Below are positions 7,844-14,787 of a DNA stretch of 41,362 nt, one piece after another. Position numbers and translations under genes: made by a program. How positions within the stretch are numbered: position 1 is the stretch's first letter; each line of letters opens with the position of its first letter. Source of the stretch: Candidatus Altimarinota bacterium. GTDB lineage: Bacteria > Cyanobacteriota > Cyanobacteriia > Cyanobacteriales > Microcystaceae. The stretch spans positions 1-41,362 of the forward strand of contig JAAUUT010000039.1 of assembly GCA_012031035.1 (NCBI GenBank). The letters are read 5' to 3'. The notes beneath the pieces are model-generated. The model was not told the origin of the DNA, did not search any database, and saw nothing but the letters and a program-made list of their open reading frames with translations.

Positions 7844-9053
7844 CTAGTTCGTGTGAGGAATTGTGACTTGAATCCTAGTTCCCAAACCAGGAGTGCTAGC
7901 AATCTGAATTTCTCCTCCGAGCATTTGAACTCTTTCTTGCATTCCTCGCAATCCATAGCCAGAAGTTACCGATTTAAAATCGAAACCAATCCCATCGTCT
8001 ATAATTTTTAAAATGATTTCTGTTGGCATTGTTTGAGCGCAAAGATCGACGTGGGAAGCTCTACTGTGCCTTTGAATATTAGTTAGTCCTTCTTGCACGA
8101 TACAGTAAAGTTGATGGCTAGTTTGTAGAGAAAGTTGAGGCAAATTCCAATTAATTTTTATTTTCATAAATTGATTTTGTTGAAACGGCTTTATTAAACT
8201 TGCGATCGCGTCTTTTAGTTCAAAATCTTTTTCCCGCATGGTAGATACGGCTCGACGCGCTTCTTGAAAGGCTTGAGCGGCAATATTTTTAGCAGTAGCA
8301 AGCACTTGAGCGGTGCGATCTCGATCTTGAGAATGCAATCTCTGAGCTAATTCTAATTGAACGTTGAGGGCAGTGAGGGTATGTCCGAGGGAATCGTGAA
8401 TGTCGCGTGCAATGCGAGTTCTTTCTAGTCTAGTCGCTAGAGTTTCTATTTCTTTCATTAAAGCTTCTGCTTGCTGTCGGCTTTTTTGTTCTGCAACGGT
8501 GACATAGCTAAACAAAATCACAAAAATACTTGCTGCTAAATAAAGACCGCCGTTGTTAATAATGATGCCAAAAATAATTCGTTGGGGTTCGTATATTTGA
8601 GCGGCGTGCAAACGTAAAAACTCTATTGTTTGAGGAGCCTTTTTAAGAGATTCATGAATTTCGCAATAATGCCAAATAATCCCAGTAATAATAACCACAA
8701 ATATTACATCTTTTTGCTTGAGCAAAAAAGCAACTTTTTGCAAAAACGAAATAGATTAACAATTGAAGTCCCCAACCCATAAAAATAGCTGGAATCAGTA
8801 AAAGAATTTCTAAGCCAATATATAATCGTCTCTGCCAAAGCAGACGGTCAATCGGAAAGAAAAAACTCAACCAAGTACAACCAGCGAGCGAAAAAAAGAC
8901 CATCCAACGAGGAATTAGCGATTCTGGATAGGCAACATTGCGATTAAGAAATAAAAGACAAGGAATTACTAAAAAATGCACGAGTAAAAGCATCCATTCC
9001 ACGCGACGCACGGTTCGAGGGATAGAAGAAAAAGCTACGGTGCGCTCGTCCAT
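7844..9053 (-). pseudogene. DesK/NarX-like sensor histidine kinase HK1, frameshifted
   Basis: Membrane sensor kinase split into two frames: an N-terminal part (8652-9053) with several transmembrane segments and a C-terminal part (to 7844) with the catalytic domains. The break is an A6 run at 8724-8729 (T6 in the gene). Removing one base restores SCFLLKQKDV, which matches SCFLLRWREV in intact paralogue HK2, and gives a 402-residue protein (HK2 has 415). The HisKA_3 box is ERTRIARDIHDSLGH. The ATPase domain has IVQEGLTNIQRHS, DDGIGFD and GLRGMQER. RR1 follows directly and is the likely partner. Could be a true pseudogene, a slippage-dependent gene or a homopolymer sequencing error. Family assignment is firm; functional state is open. 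Confidence 0.88.
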
Positions 9054-9124
9054 GATTCTCTATGCGATCGAGTTTTTTGATTAAATTAGACAAATATCTT
9101 ACGATAAATACTTCTTAAATCGAT

Positions 9125-9138
9125 ATGACTTTAGTCAT
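9125..9138. promoter_or_regulatory. Inverted repeat ATGAC-N4-GTCAT between HK1 and serine hydrolase 1
   Basis: A perfect inverted repeat, ATGACTTTAGTCAT, in the divergent intergenic region, 72 bases from the HK1 start and about 90 from the hydrolase start. A further half-site, ACATGACTT, starts at 9147. The position allows control of both transcription units. Candidate operator; inference. Confidence 0.55.
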
Positions 9139-9225
9139 GAATTTAACATGACTTGATGCTATTTATTGTGCCAAAGCGATCGCCTATTGTACGAGAAGTG
9201 CGATCGCTCCCCAAACTCAATATTT

Positions 9226-10566
9226 ATGCAGAAAAAAGTTTTTATGACATTTAATCAAGAAACCAAAGTCGATCTCAAATTTGTCTATCAAACAACTGCC
9301 ACAATCGCTGCTGCTTTAGGGATGTGTCTGAGTCAGCCATCTCATGCTTCAGCAGCAACTTTAACCGACAACTCCAGGCTTGTTGCTGCGAGTAGCTTAT
9401 CATCAACCAATACTATCTCGGATCGTCTCGCTCGCCAATTTCAGGCGACACTCGATCGCTCTGTCGCGGACAACATCCCCCCCGGTACAACTGTTGGAAT
9501 CGTCACTCCTCAAGGAAGCTGGTTTGGTGCAAGTGGTGTTTCTAATCTAGCAACAGGAACTCCTGTTACTCAAAGCGATCGCTTTCCTATTGGTAGCATT
9601 ACTAAAACCTTCACTGCAACAACATTACTACAACTGGCTCAAGAAGGAACACTCAGTCTAGACGATTCTTTAAGTCAATGGTTGCCCGAAATTGCTGCTA
9701 ATCTTTCCGATGGTGAAAACGTGACAATTCGACAAATTTTGAATGGCACTAGTGGCATTTATAATTTCCTAGACGCTAACAGTTTAATTTACCCAGAAAT
9801 CCTTAACAATCCGTTGAGAGATTGGCAGCCAGAAGAAATAGTGCAATACGCTTATCATAAGCCGCGTTCCTCAAATTGGGTTTACCCTAACACGGGTTTT
9901 ATCTTAGCGGGAATGGTAATCGAAAAAGCGACAGGTTCTAATCTAGCTGAGGAAATTCGCGATCGCATTATCACGCCACTGGGACTAAACAATACTTTTT
10001 TTGCCCAAGAAGAAGAGATTCCTGGCGGATTCGTCAACGGTTACACAGATGTTGAGGGCAATGGCAGCCTTGATGATGTCACTGCCCTTAATCTATCCTG
10101 GGCATGGGCGGCTGGTGCAATGGTATCCAACACTCAAGATCTAAGTCGGTTTTCTGAGGCACTTTTTGGCGGCGAATTGCTCTCCCAGGATAGTCTCAAC
10201 CAAATGCTAACCTTGAATAATACTGGAGATATTGGAATTGACTACGGATTGGGGGTGTATAGTGTTGACTTCGATCCTCTTATTCCTGGTTTGGGGAGAG
10301 GATTTGGACACGGTGGCGATGCTCCCGGACATAATGCTTTTATGTTCTACTTTCCCGAACGAGATATTACGGTTGTAAGCTTACAAAACAGTCAGCCACC
10401 CAACGATGTTAATCCTGTGGTTCCTATCCTGGAAACCTTGCTCGAAGAGGGACAAGGAAGCAATCCCAAGTCTGTATCAGAGCCAAGCGTTGTGACAGGG
10501 TTAACAATTCTTGGTCTGGGGAAGTTGTTAGGATATATGCGATCGCGTCTTAGAAGAACCCAATAA
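9226..10566 (+). CDS. Exported AmpC-like serine hydrolase with PEP-CTERM-like tail (SH1)
   Basis: Beta-lactamase/transpeptidase-like (class C, PF00144) serine hydrolase, 446 residues from the ATG at 9226; a TTG at 9166 would add 20 residues of unlikely leader. A hydrophobic leader around residues 24-42 ends at SHASAA. Catalytic Ser124 and Lys127 lie in SITK, Tyr220 in YPN, and a late HGG triad sits in GHGGDAPGH. A DVEGNGSLDD loop resembles a calcium-binding loop. The C terminus reads SEPSVVTGLTILGLGKLL then RSRLRR: a proline-containing motif, a hydrophobic helix and a basic end, as in PEP-CTERM sorting signals (SEP instead of PEP). It is divergent from HK1 and shares the inverted repeat at 9125. 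Paralogue of SH2 at 14788. Substrate unknown: D-amino acid peptide, ester or lactam. Confidence 0.88.
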   Translation: MQKKVFMTFNQETKVDLKFVYQTTATIAAALGMCLSQPSHASAATLTDNSRLVAASSLSSTNTISDRLARQFQATLDRSVADNIPPGTTVGIVTPQGSWFGASGVSNLATGTPVTQSDRFPIGSITKTFTATTLLQLAQEGTLSLDDSLSQWLPEIAANLSDGENVTIRQILNGTSGIYNFLDANSLIYPEILNNPLRDWQPEEIVQYAYHKPRSSNWVYPNTGFILAGMVIEKATGSNLAEEIRDRIITPLGLNNTFFAQEEEIPGGFVNGYTDVEGNGSLDDVTALNLSWAWAAGAMVSNTQDLSRFSEALFGGELLSQDSLNQMLTLNNTGDIGIDYGLGVYSVDFDPLIPGLGRGFGHGGDAPGHNAFMFYFPERDITVVSLQNSQPPNDVNPVVPILETLLEEGQGSNPKSVSEPSVVTGLTILGLGKLLGYMRSRLRRTQ

Positions 10567-10590
10567 TTTTAGAACCGTATCTGAATTTAG

Positions 10591-10839
10591 ATGTTATTTA
10601 GAAAAAACTGTTTTTTGTTAATCGATCCAATGGAAGTACAAGAGCTAATCAGACAATTTCCCCATCTTGTGAATCGGCTTGAAGCGTTTGTTCTGCTTGA
10701 CAATGAGCGGTCATCCCAAGTGCTTAACAAATTGGGGTTTGTTGAGGAGGGTATTCTGAGAGAATACGGTTTCTGGAAAGAGCGGTTTTGGGATATGCGA
10801 TGTTTTTCTCTGTTGAAGCGAGAATGGTCAAACAATTAA
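10591..10839 (+). pseudogene. GNAT acetyltransferase, C-terminal fragment
   Basis: The 82-residue reading frame matches only the end of a RimJ/RimL-like N-acetyltransferase: NRLEAFVLLDNERSSQVLNKLGFVEEGILREYGFWKERFWD, with the acetyl-CoA-contacting N-x-x-S-x-x-V-L-x-K-L-G-F motif. Full members have about 170-190 residues, so the N-terminal half with the first beta strands is missing. The first residues (MLFRKNCFLL) do not resemble the family. It begins 25 bases after SH1 and ends 23 bases before the next gene, as if left behind by a deletion. It is probably non-functional. Confidence 0.65.
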
Positions 10840-10861
10840 AATCGTTTTTTGCAGGTGTATT

Positions 10862-11638
10862 GTGAAGATCGAATTTGTACCATTACTGCAACTTCAGCGC
10901 GATCTCTACAACATTCCACGAGGACAGGAGCGTTTTCGCGTTTACCTCGAAACAATGCTCGACGCTGATGCTTCGGCTATTAAATTGCCACCATTAGCAG
11001 TAATGAATCCGATGGGTAAAGAACACATACCTGCAATGCTCGATACCCTGCTTGCTATGAATTCGGATACTATAGCAGATCGCGCGATTGCCCACAGGGC
11101 AGCGGCAAAGCCGATCGCAGAGGCGTTAGATGGGTTTGAGGAAGATTCAGGCACATTAAAACTAGGATTGGTAGTTGCTGACGATTTAATGGGAGAATGG
11201 ACAAATCGTTACACGAGTGAATTTAGCGATCGCTTTGAGACAAAACACAGCCTCAAGCGGGGTTGGTTGAGTGGAACTTTATGGACGAGCGAAGTTCCAT
11301 CGATACCAAAGGTGCGTGAAGTGACATTAACCACCGTGTATCGCGCAGCGTATATTCGACGGTACGGGTTTGCACGCACCTTGCAGGAGATGTTAAATCA
11401 AGAAGGATATGCAATGGCAATGGCAGGTTGCAGACAACCCAATCTCGACGCGGACGATCTTGTCTACACTCGCGAGATCGTTGCACCACATCTTTCTACT
11501 CAAGATTATCCTACAATTGTGGCGTGTTTGTTTGGCGATCGCGCTGCTCGTTCTCTAGGGTACACACCACAAGGCTTAAGCGAATATGCAGGTTTAGCAC
11601 TGGCATTGTATCAAGCGCAGAATAACAAATCGGCGTAG
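10862..11638 (+). CDS. Hypothetical protein, 258 residues
   Basis: I do not recognise this family. The protein starts at a GTG, has no signal peptide or membrane segment and is predicted to be soluble and mainly helical. Visible features are the N-terminal IPRGQERFRVYLETML segment, a LGLVVADDLMGEWTNRYTSEFSDRF stretch and a Tyr/Arg-rich TTVYRAAYIRRYGFARTLQEML region. The length, codon use with HIP1 sites and an uninterrupted frame support a real gene. It follows the GNAT fragment closely on the same strand. Nothing in the neighbours fixes a function. Confidence 0.7.
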   Translation: MKIEFVPLLQLQRDLYNIPRGQERFRVYLETMLDADASAIKLPPLAVMNPMGKEHIPAMLDTLLAMNSDTIADRAIAHRAAAKPIAEALDGFEEDSGTLKLGLVVADDLMGEWTNRYTSEFSDRFETKHSLKRGWLSGTLWTSEVPSIPKVREVTLTTVYRAAYIRRYGFARTLQEMLNQEGYAMAMAGCRQPNLDADDLVYTREIVAPHLSTQDYPTIVACLFGDRAARSLGYTPQGLSEYAGLALALYQAQNNKSA

Positions 11639-11756
11639 AGAACTTGTTAGTATAGGTGCGATCGCGCCCTAGAAAAGCCAAAGAATTTCAATCTCATATC
11701 AAATTCTTTTACTCAGTAGTGCGAGCGTTTTGCTCACTTTTCGGAATTAGTAAGTT

Positions 11757-12299
11757 TTAAGGCGAAATATCTCCAACATTAGTATGATTTTTGATTAATT
11801 CTAAAAATTGTGAAATCTGTTGAGTAGATCTGATGTGATAGACGCTTTTGGTATTTTGAGCTTGCTTGACATACTCGCGATATTTGGGGGTCAAATACTT
11901 GTAACATAGCCAAAGCACGCGGTAGCTAATCAGCGAACTCTTTAATATTGGACTCCTTTCAGGCCAACCTTCGGGCGGTTTAAAGTGACCTGCGATCGCG
12001 CGTTTAGTTACCCACCAGAAATGCACGTATAGCGGTAGATCGACAAAAACCAGACTATCTGCCTCATTCAGTCGCATCCAGAGGGTTTCCATACAACCAA
12101 ACCCATCAATAATCCATCGGTCAGTCGCCAAAATTTGCTCGTGAGCGCATTTATAGTCTTCGGGTGAAACCTCAATGCCTCCCGATTGATATTGAATCTT
12201 ATCTAAGATGTAAAGTGGCAAACCAGTAATGTGGGATAATTTTTTGCTTAGCGTTGATTTACCTCCCCCGGCATTGCCAAATACTGCTACTTTTTTCAT
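11757..12299 (-). CDS. P-loop kinase, adenylate kinase/FlaR-like
   Basis: A 180-residue cytoplasmic P-loop NTPase of the adenylate-kinase-like group sometimes annotated DNA topology modulation protein FlaR. Walker A is GNAGGGKST at residues 8-16; the next part LPLYILDKIQYQSGG and RWIIDGFG contain the substrate-side residues typical of small nucleotide or metabolite kinases. A Walker-B-like SLVFVDLP follows near the middle and a basic, lid-like stretch follows that. The substrate is not known for this family. The small RMF-like gene lies 54 bases upstream on the same strand, so the two may form one transcript. Confidence 0.75.
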   Translation of the reverse strand: MKKVAVFGNAGGGKSTLSKKLSHITGLPLYILDKIQYQSGGIEVSPEDYKCAHEQILATDRWIIDGFGCMETLWMRLNEADSLVFVDLPLYVHFWWVTKRAIAGHFKPPEGWPERSPILKSSLISYRVLWLCYKYLTPKYREYVKQAQNTKSVYHIRSTQQISQFLELIKNHTNVGDISP

Positions 12300-12353
12300 A
12301 ATTTGGATGTTATCGAGAAATTTTATCTAACTACCTTTAAGGTTGACAGACTG

Positions 12354-12533
12354 CTAAATAGTGGGTCTAGGTTGTCCTGCATAGCCATCAAACCAACCCT
12401 TGTGGTGTCCTTTTAAGTATTCTTCTTCCTGTGCTAGGAAATTCTCTGGGCGTGCTTGCTTTCCACAATATCCATCCCGATATCCAGCTTGATAAGCGGA
12501 AGCTAATTGTTGTGAAGACATTTCGCGAGACAT
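12354..12533 (-). CDS. Small RMF/CrpP-like protein, 59 residues
   Basis: A short gene with a strong ribosome-binding site: on its own strand AAGAGGAGG lies about 10 bases before the ATG at 12533. The product has two Gly/aromatic blocks, AYQAGYRDGYCGK and KGHHKGWFDGYAG, separated by RPENFLAQEEEY. This spacing recalls ribosome modulation factor and the CrpP-type small proteins (A-x-x-x-G-x-x-x-G-x-x-G, then W-x-x-G-[WY]). In RMF those residues fold as two short helices that bind the ribosome. The likeness is by pattern only. RMF is not a standard cyanobacterial factor (they use a long HPF/LrtA), so function stays open. It lies just upstream of the P-loop kinase. A partial ATGAC-N4-GTCAT site is about 107 bases upstream. 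Confidence 0.72.
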   Translation of the reverse strand: MSREMSSQQLASAYQAGYRDGYCGKQARPENFLAQEEEYLKGHHKGWFDGYAGQPRPTI

Positions 12534-12639
12534 AGATTTTTATCCTCCTCTTTAGTTGTTGTCTTTGGAAGATTTAGATTGACGAATACTGCGAACATAC
12601 TACTACTGTAATCTAAAAATCCCATCCTGAAACTAAAAC

Positions 12640-12653
12640 ATGACTTTTGTGGG
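12640..12653. promoter_or_regulatory. Degenerate ATGAC-N4-GTCAT site
   Basis: ATGACTTTTGTGGG preserves the left half, the T-rich spacer and the first two bases of the right half (7 of 10 arm positions). The left flank CTAAAAC is identical to that of the perfect site at 7826. It lies between the RMF-like gene (-) and the PEP-CTERM gene (+). Weak candidate operator. Confidence 0.3.
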
Positions 12654-12717
12654 AGAAATTGCAGTCAACTCTCGGCTACATTACTCAACAGTTGTTTAAA
12701 TTGCCAAGTTTAGACTC

Positions 12718-13392
12718 ATGATAACTTGCGATCGCCTTTCTGCAATCGTTAGCCTGATGACTGCGACAACTGCTGCTTTAGTTGTAGTCGCTCCCCCGTC
12801 TTACGCTGCTAGTGTATTTCTGGTTAACTCTGGCGTAACTAGCGTCACTCTAGATACGGAATTATTAGCCAGTGTAGGTCTTTCACTGACGGGAGCAGAT
12901 AATACCGTTCCTGCTGCTGATAGGTTTTTAGTAGGGTTTAACATCACTCCCGAAACCAACTTTACTTTTAGCAATGCTAATGGTTTTACGCTTCTAGGCG
13001 GTGCGATCGCCCATGAAGGTTCGGTAACATTTAATGATGCACTAACGGTAGGAAATTTCTCGATTGGATTCGACCAAACTCGTGTAACTGAAAATGCTAG
13101 TGGTTTGTTTGTCAGAGATACCCTCGACACTGAAGCCATTCTTTTTGATGTTGTGACTCCGAGCGAGTTAGCTTTTGAGGAAGCCGAAGAAATACTTTTT
13201 CTAGAAGCAGAATTACTGATTTCTGATGAGTTTGCCGAATTTTTAGGAAACACTGACTTGGCAGGTGGTGTTGTTGGTGCTGCTCGTACTGAGGCGATGA
13301 CTTCTGCCATACCCGAACCGAGTACCATCTTGGGGACGTTTTTAGCAGGAGGATTGCTATCGGCTGTTCGTCGTCGTACCAAGCTCAAATAA
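12718..13392 (+). CDS. PEP-CTERM sorting domain protein
   Basis: Exported surface protein of 224 residues. An N-terminal signal peptide (hydrophobic MTATTAALVVVA, cleavage near SYAAS) is followed by a Thr/Asn/Ser-rich, cysteine-free beta-type region, then an acidic helix-like part (FEEAEEILFLEAELLISDEF). The C terminus is a textbook PEP-CTERM signal: IPEPSTILGTFLAGGLLSAV followed by RRRTKLK. Exosortase recognises this signal and cleaves near PEP for delivery to the cell surface or exopolysaccharide; no exosortase gene is in the window. The fasciclin gene follows about 20 bases downstream, so the two are probably co-transcribed. The central domain matches no family I recognise. Confidence 0.88.
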   Translation: MITCDRLSAIVSLMTATTAALVVVAPPSYAASVFLVNSGVTSVTLDTELLASVGLSLTGADNTVPAADRFLVGFNITPETNFTFSNANGFTLLGGAIAHEGSVTFNDALTVGNFSIGFDQTRVTENASGLFVRDTLDTEAILFDVVTPSELAFEEAEEILFLEAELLISDEFAEFLGNTDLAGGVVGAARTEAMTSAIPEPSTILGTFLAGGLLSAVRRRTKLK

Positions 13393-13414
13393 ATTGATAG
13401 TTAGCATAAAAACA

Positions 13415-13960
13415 ATGATTCACTTACTCTACACAAAAATTCCTGCTTCGATCGCGATCGCCTGTCTTATTTGCACTGTTGGACTTACATTACCTCTAGA
13501 AGCTCGCTCTAATACTTGTACGGAAGTAGCCTCAAAAAATTCTACTGATAACATTGTTGACATTGCCACTTCTAACGATTCCTTTAGTACCTTAGCTGCG
13601 GCGATTGAAGCAGCAGGATTGAGAGAAACTCTCTCATCAAGTAATGGCTCATTTACCGTCTTTGCGCCTACTGATGAAGCATTTGCCGCCTTACCAGAAG
13701 GAACCCTAGAAGAACTTTTAAAACCCGAAAATCGCGATGAACTAGTAAAAATCTTGACCTATCATGTCGTTCCAGGACGGGTGACTTCAGAGCAACTGTC
13801 CAATGGTTCTGTGGAGACGGTTGAGGGTCAGTCCGTCACGGTAGATGTGGGAGAGCGCGAAATTAAAGTCAATGATTCAAATGTAATCCGCGCAGATATT
13901 CTTGCGAGTAATGGAGTCATTCACGTCATCGATCGCGTGTTGATTCCACCTCAAGAATAG
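13415..13960 (+). CDS. Secreted fasciclin (FAS1) domain protein
   Basis: Exported protein with one FAS1 domain, a fold linked to adhesion and cell-surface interaction. From the ATG at 13415 it has 181 residues; an upstream in-frame TTG at 13394 lies almost at the preceding stop and is less likely. The signal peptide (ASIAIACLICTVGLTLPLEARS) is followed by the FAS1 hallmarks FSTLAAAIEAAGL, FTVFAPTDEAFAALP, LTYHVVPGRVTSEQL and ASNGVIHVIDRVLIP. It sits directly after the PEP-CTERM gene, likely one operon of surface proteins. Family assignment is secure; binding partner is unknown. Confidence 0.9.
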   Translation: MIHLLYTKIPASIAIACLICTVGLTLPLEARSNTCTEVASKNSTDNIVDIATSNDSFSTLAAAIEAAGLRETLSSSNGSFTVFAPTDEAFAALPEGTLEELLKPENRDELVKILTYHVVPGRVTSEQLSNGSVETVEGQSVTVDVGEREIKVNDSNVIRADILASNGVIHVIDRVLIPPQE

Positions 13961-13969
13961 AACGATTTA

Positions 13970-13983
13970 ATAACAATTGTCAT
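13970..13983. promoter_or_regulatory. ATGAC-N4-GTCAT-like site upstream of the SH2 operon
   Basis: ATAACAATTGTCAT matches the inverted repeat with one mismatch in the left arm. It lies 45-59 bases before the DUF6176-like gene that heads the run ending with SH2 and the CPBP protease. Candidate operator; inference. Confidence 0.35.
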
Positions 13984-14028
13984 TCCTTTGGGCATCAGAA
14001 ACTAACCTAACATTAACCGAGCAAACAA

Positions 14029-14373
14029 ATGGAAAGTTTACTTGTTAGCAAGAAGACGCAATGTTTCAAAATTAAACTAAAACCAGGAATTACCGATTAT
14101 GTTATTTTCTGGATGCAAAACTTATCAGATAGACGCGATCGCATCAATCATCTTCTCAACCAAAAAGGAATTGTATTAGAATCAATTTTTTTAGAAAAGA
14201 GCTTAGAAGGAGATTATTTAATTTTGTATCAAAAGAAAGAAAGCTCAGACAAAACCAACAAAATTTTCGAGCGATTTCGCGATCCTTTAGAACCTGCGAT
14301 TCAGCAATTCATCAACGATACTGTTGAAGATGTTCGACCGCTCAAAATGCTTTTTGATTGCAATGTTTCATAA
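14029..14373 (+). CDS. DUF6176-like protein
   Basis: A 114-residue soluble protein with no signal peptide. Motifs such as CFKIKLKPGITDYVIFWMQNL, ESIFLEKSLEGDYLILYQKKES and DPLEPAIQQFINDTVED resemble the DUF6176 family (small alpha/beta, dimeric ABM-like fold), whose function is unknown. It heads a tight + strand run: the secreted 129-residue protein begins 13 bases after it, then SH2 and the CPBP protease. The AATGG start at 14029 has no obvious strong ribosome-binding site. Family call is moderate. Confidence 0.65.
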   Translation: MESLLVSKKTQCFKIKLKPGITDYVIFWMQNLSDRRDRINHLLNQKGIVLESIFLEKSLEGDYLILYQKKESSDKTNKIFERFRDPLEPAIQQFINDTVEDVRPLKMLFDCNVS

Positions 14374-14386
14374 GGAGAAAGTTATC

Positions 14387-14776
14387 ATGAAATTTCAATT
14401 AAGCATAAAAACTTGTAGTCTTGCGATTGTCGGTTCTTTGGCAATTAATTTTAGTCAAGGAGAGCTTGCTAGTGCGGGCGGTTGTGCTTCTCAAAACAAG
14501 GTACATTTTAATGGTTTGGATTGGGGCGATTGTGGTGGGGTTTCTGTAGGGACAAATCAAATAAATGTGGAAGAATTTAAGAGTCGCCAAGAACAGCAGC
14601 TAGCTGCCGCGATCGCGGATTATAACAGCAATTGGTCAACTTATTACGCTCAATGGTTAGAAGAACAAAGAGTGGTAGCAGCGCAAAAACAGCAACAGAA
14701 ACAGGTGGCTTTAGCTGACAACACTATCTTGTGTTTAAAAAGTGATGGTGCTGCACGTTATTTGTGTCAACTCTAG
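14387..14776 (+). CDS. Small secreted protein, unknown family
   Basis: The ATG at 14387 is chosen over the upstream one (14324, inside the previous gene) because AAGGAGAAAG precedes it at ideal spacing. The 129-residue product has a signal peptide (SLAIVGSLAINF, cleavage near LASAGG), a short Cys-containing region (GGCASQ, WGDCGG) and then a Gln/Ala-rich charged helix likely to form a coiled coil (EEFKSRQEQQLAAAIADYN, VVAAQKQQQKQ). It ends with two more cysteines (LCLKSDGAARYLCQL). The four cysteines suggest disulfides in the periplasm. It lies between DUF6176 and SH2, so a role with the serine hydrolase is possible but unproven. Confidence 0.72.
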   Translation: MKFQLSIKTCSLAIVGSLAINFSQGELASAGGCASQNKVHFNGLDWGDCGGVSVGTNQINVEEFKSRQEQQLAAAIADYNSNWSTYYAQWLEEQRVVAAQKQQQKQVALADNTILCLKSDGAARYLCQL

Positions 14777-14787
14777 AGGCGATTGAT

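Noticed and set aside
8724-8729. Programmed ribosomal frameshift in HK1
   Set aside because: The repair requires skipping one base at T6 and there is no classic slippery heptamer or downstream structure that I can see; an indel is simpler.
13296-13309. ATGACTTCTGCCAT as another copy of the inverted repeat
   Set aside because: It lies inside the coding sequence of the PEP-CTERM protein (AMTSAI) and is explained by codons.
12801-13388. Minus-strand frame of 195 codons opposite the PEP-CTERM gene
   Set aside because: Shadow of the real gene: Ser/Ala/Pro-rich low-complexity product with no ribosome-binding site, while the plus frame has a signal peptide and PEP-CTERM tail.
13394-13414. TTG start for the fasciclin protein
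   Set aside because: It adds seven residues before a normal signal peptide and starts one base after the preceding stop codon; the ATG at 13415 is better.
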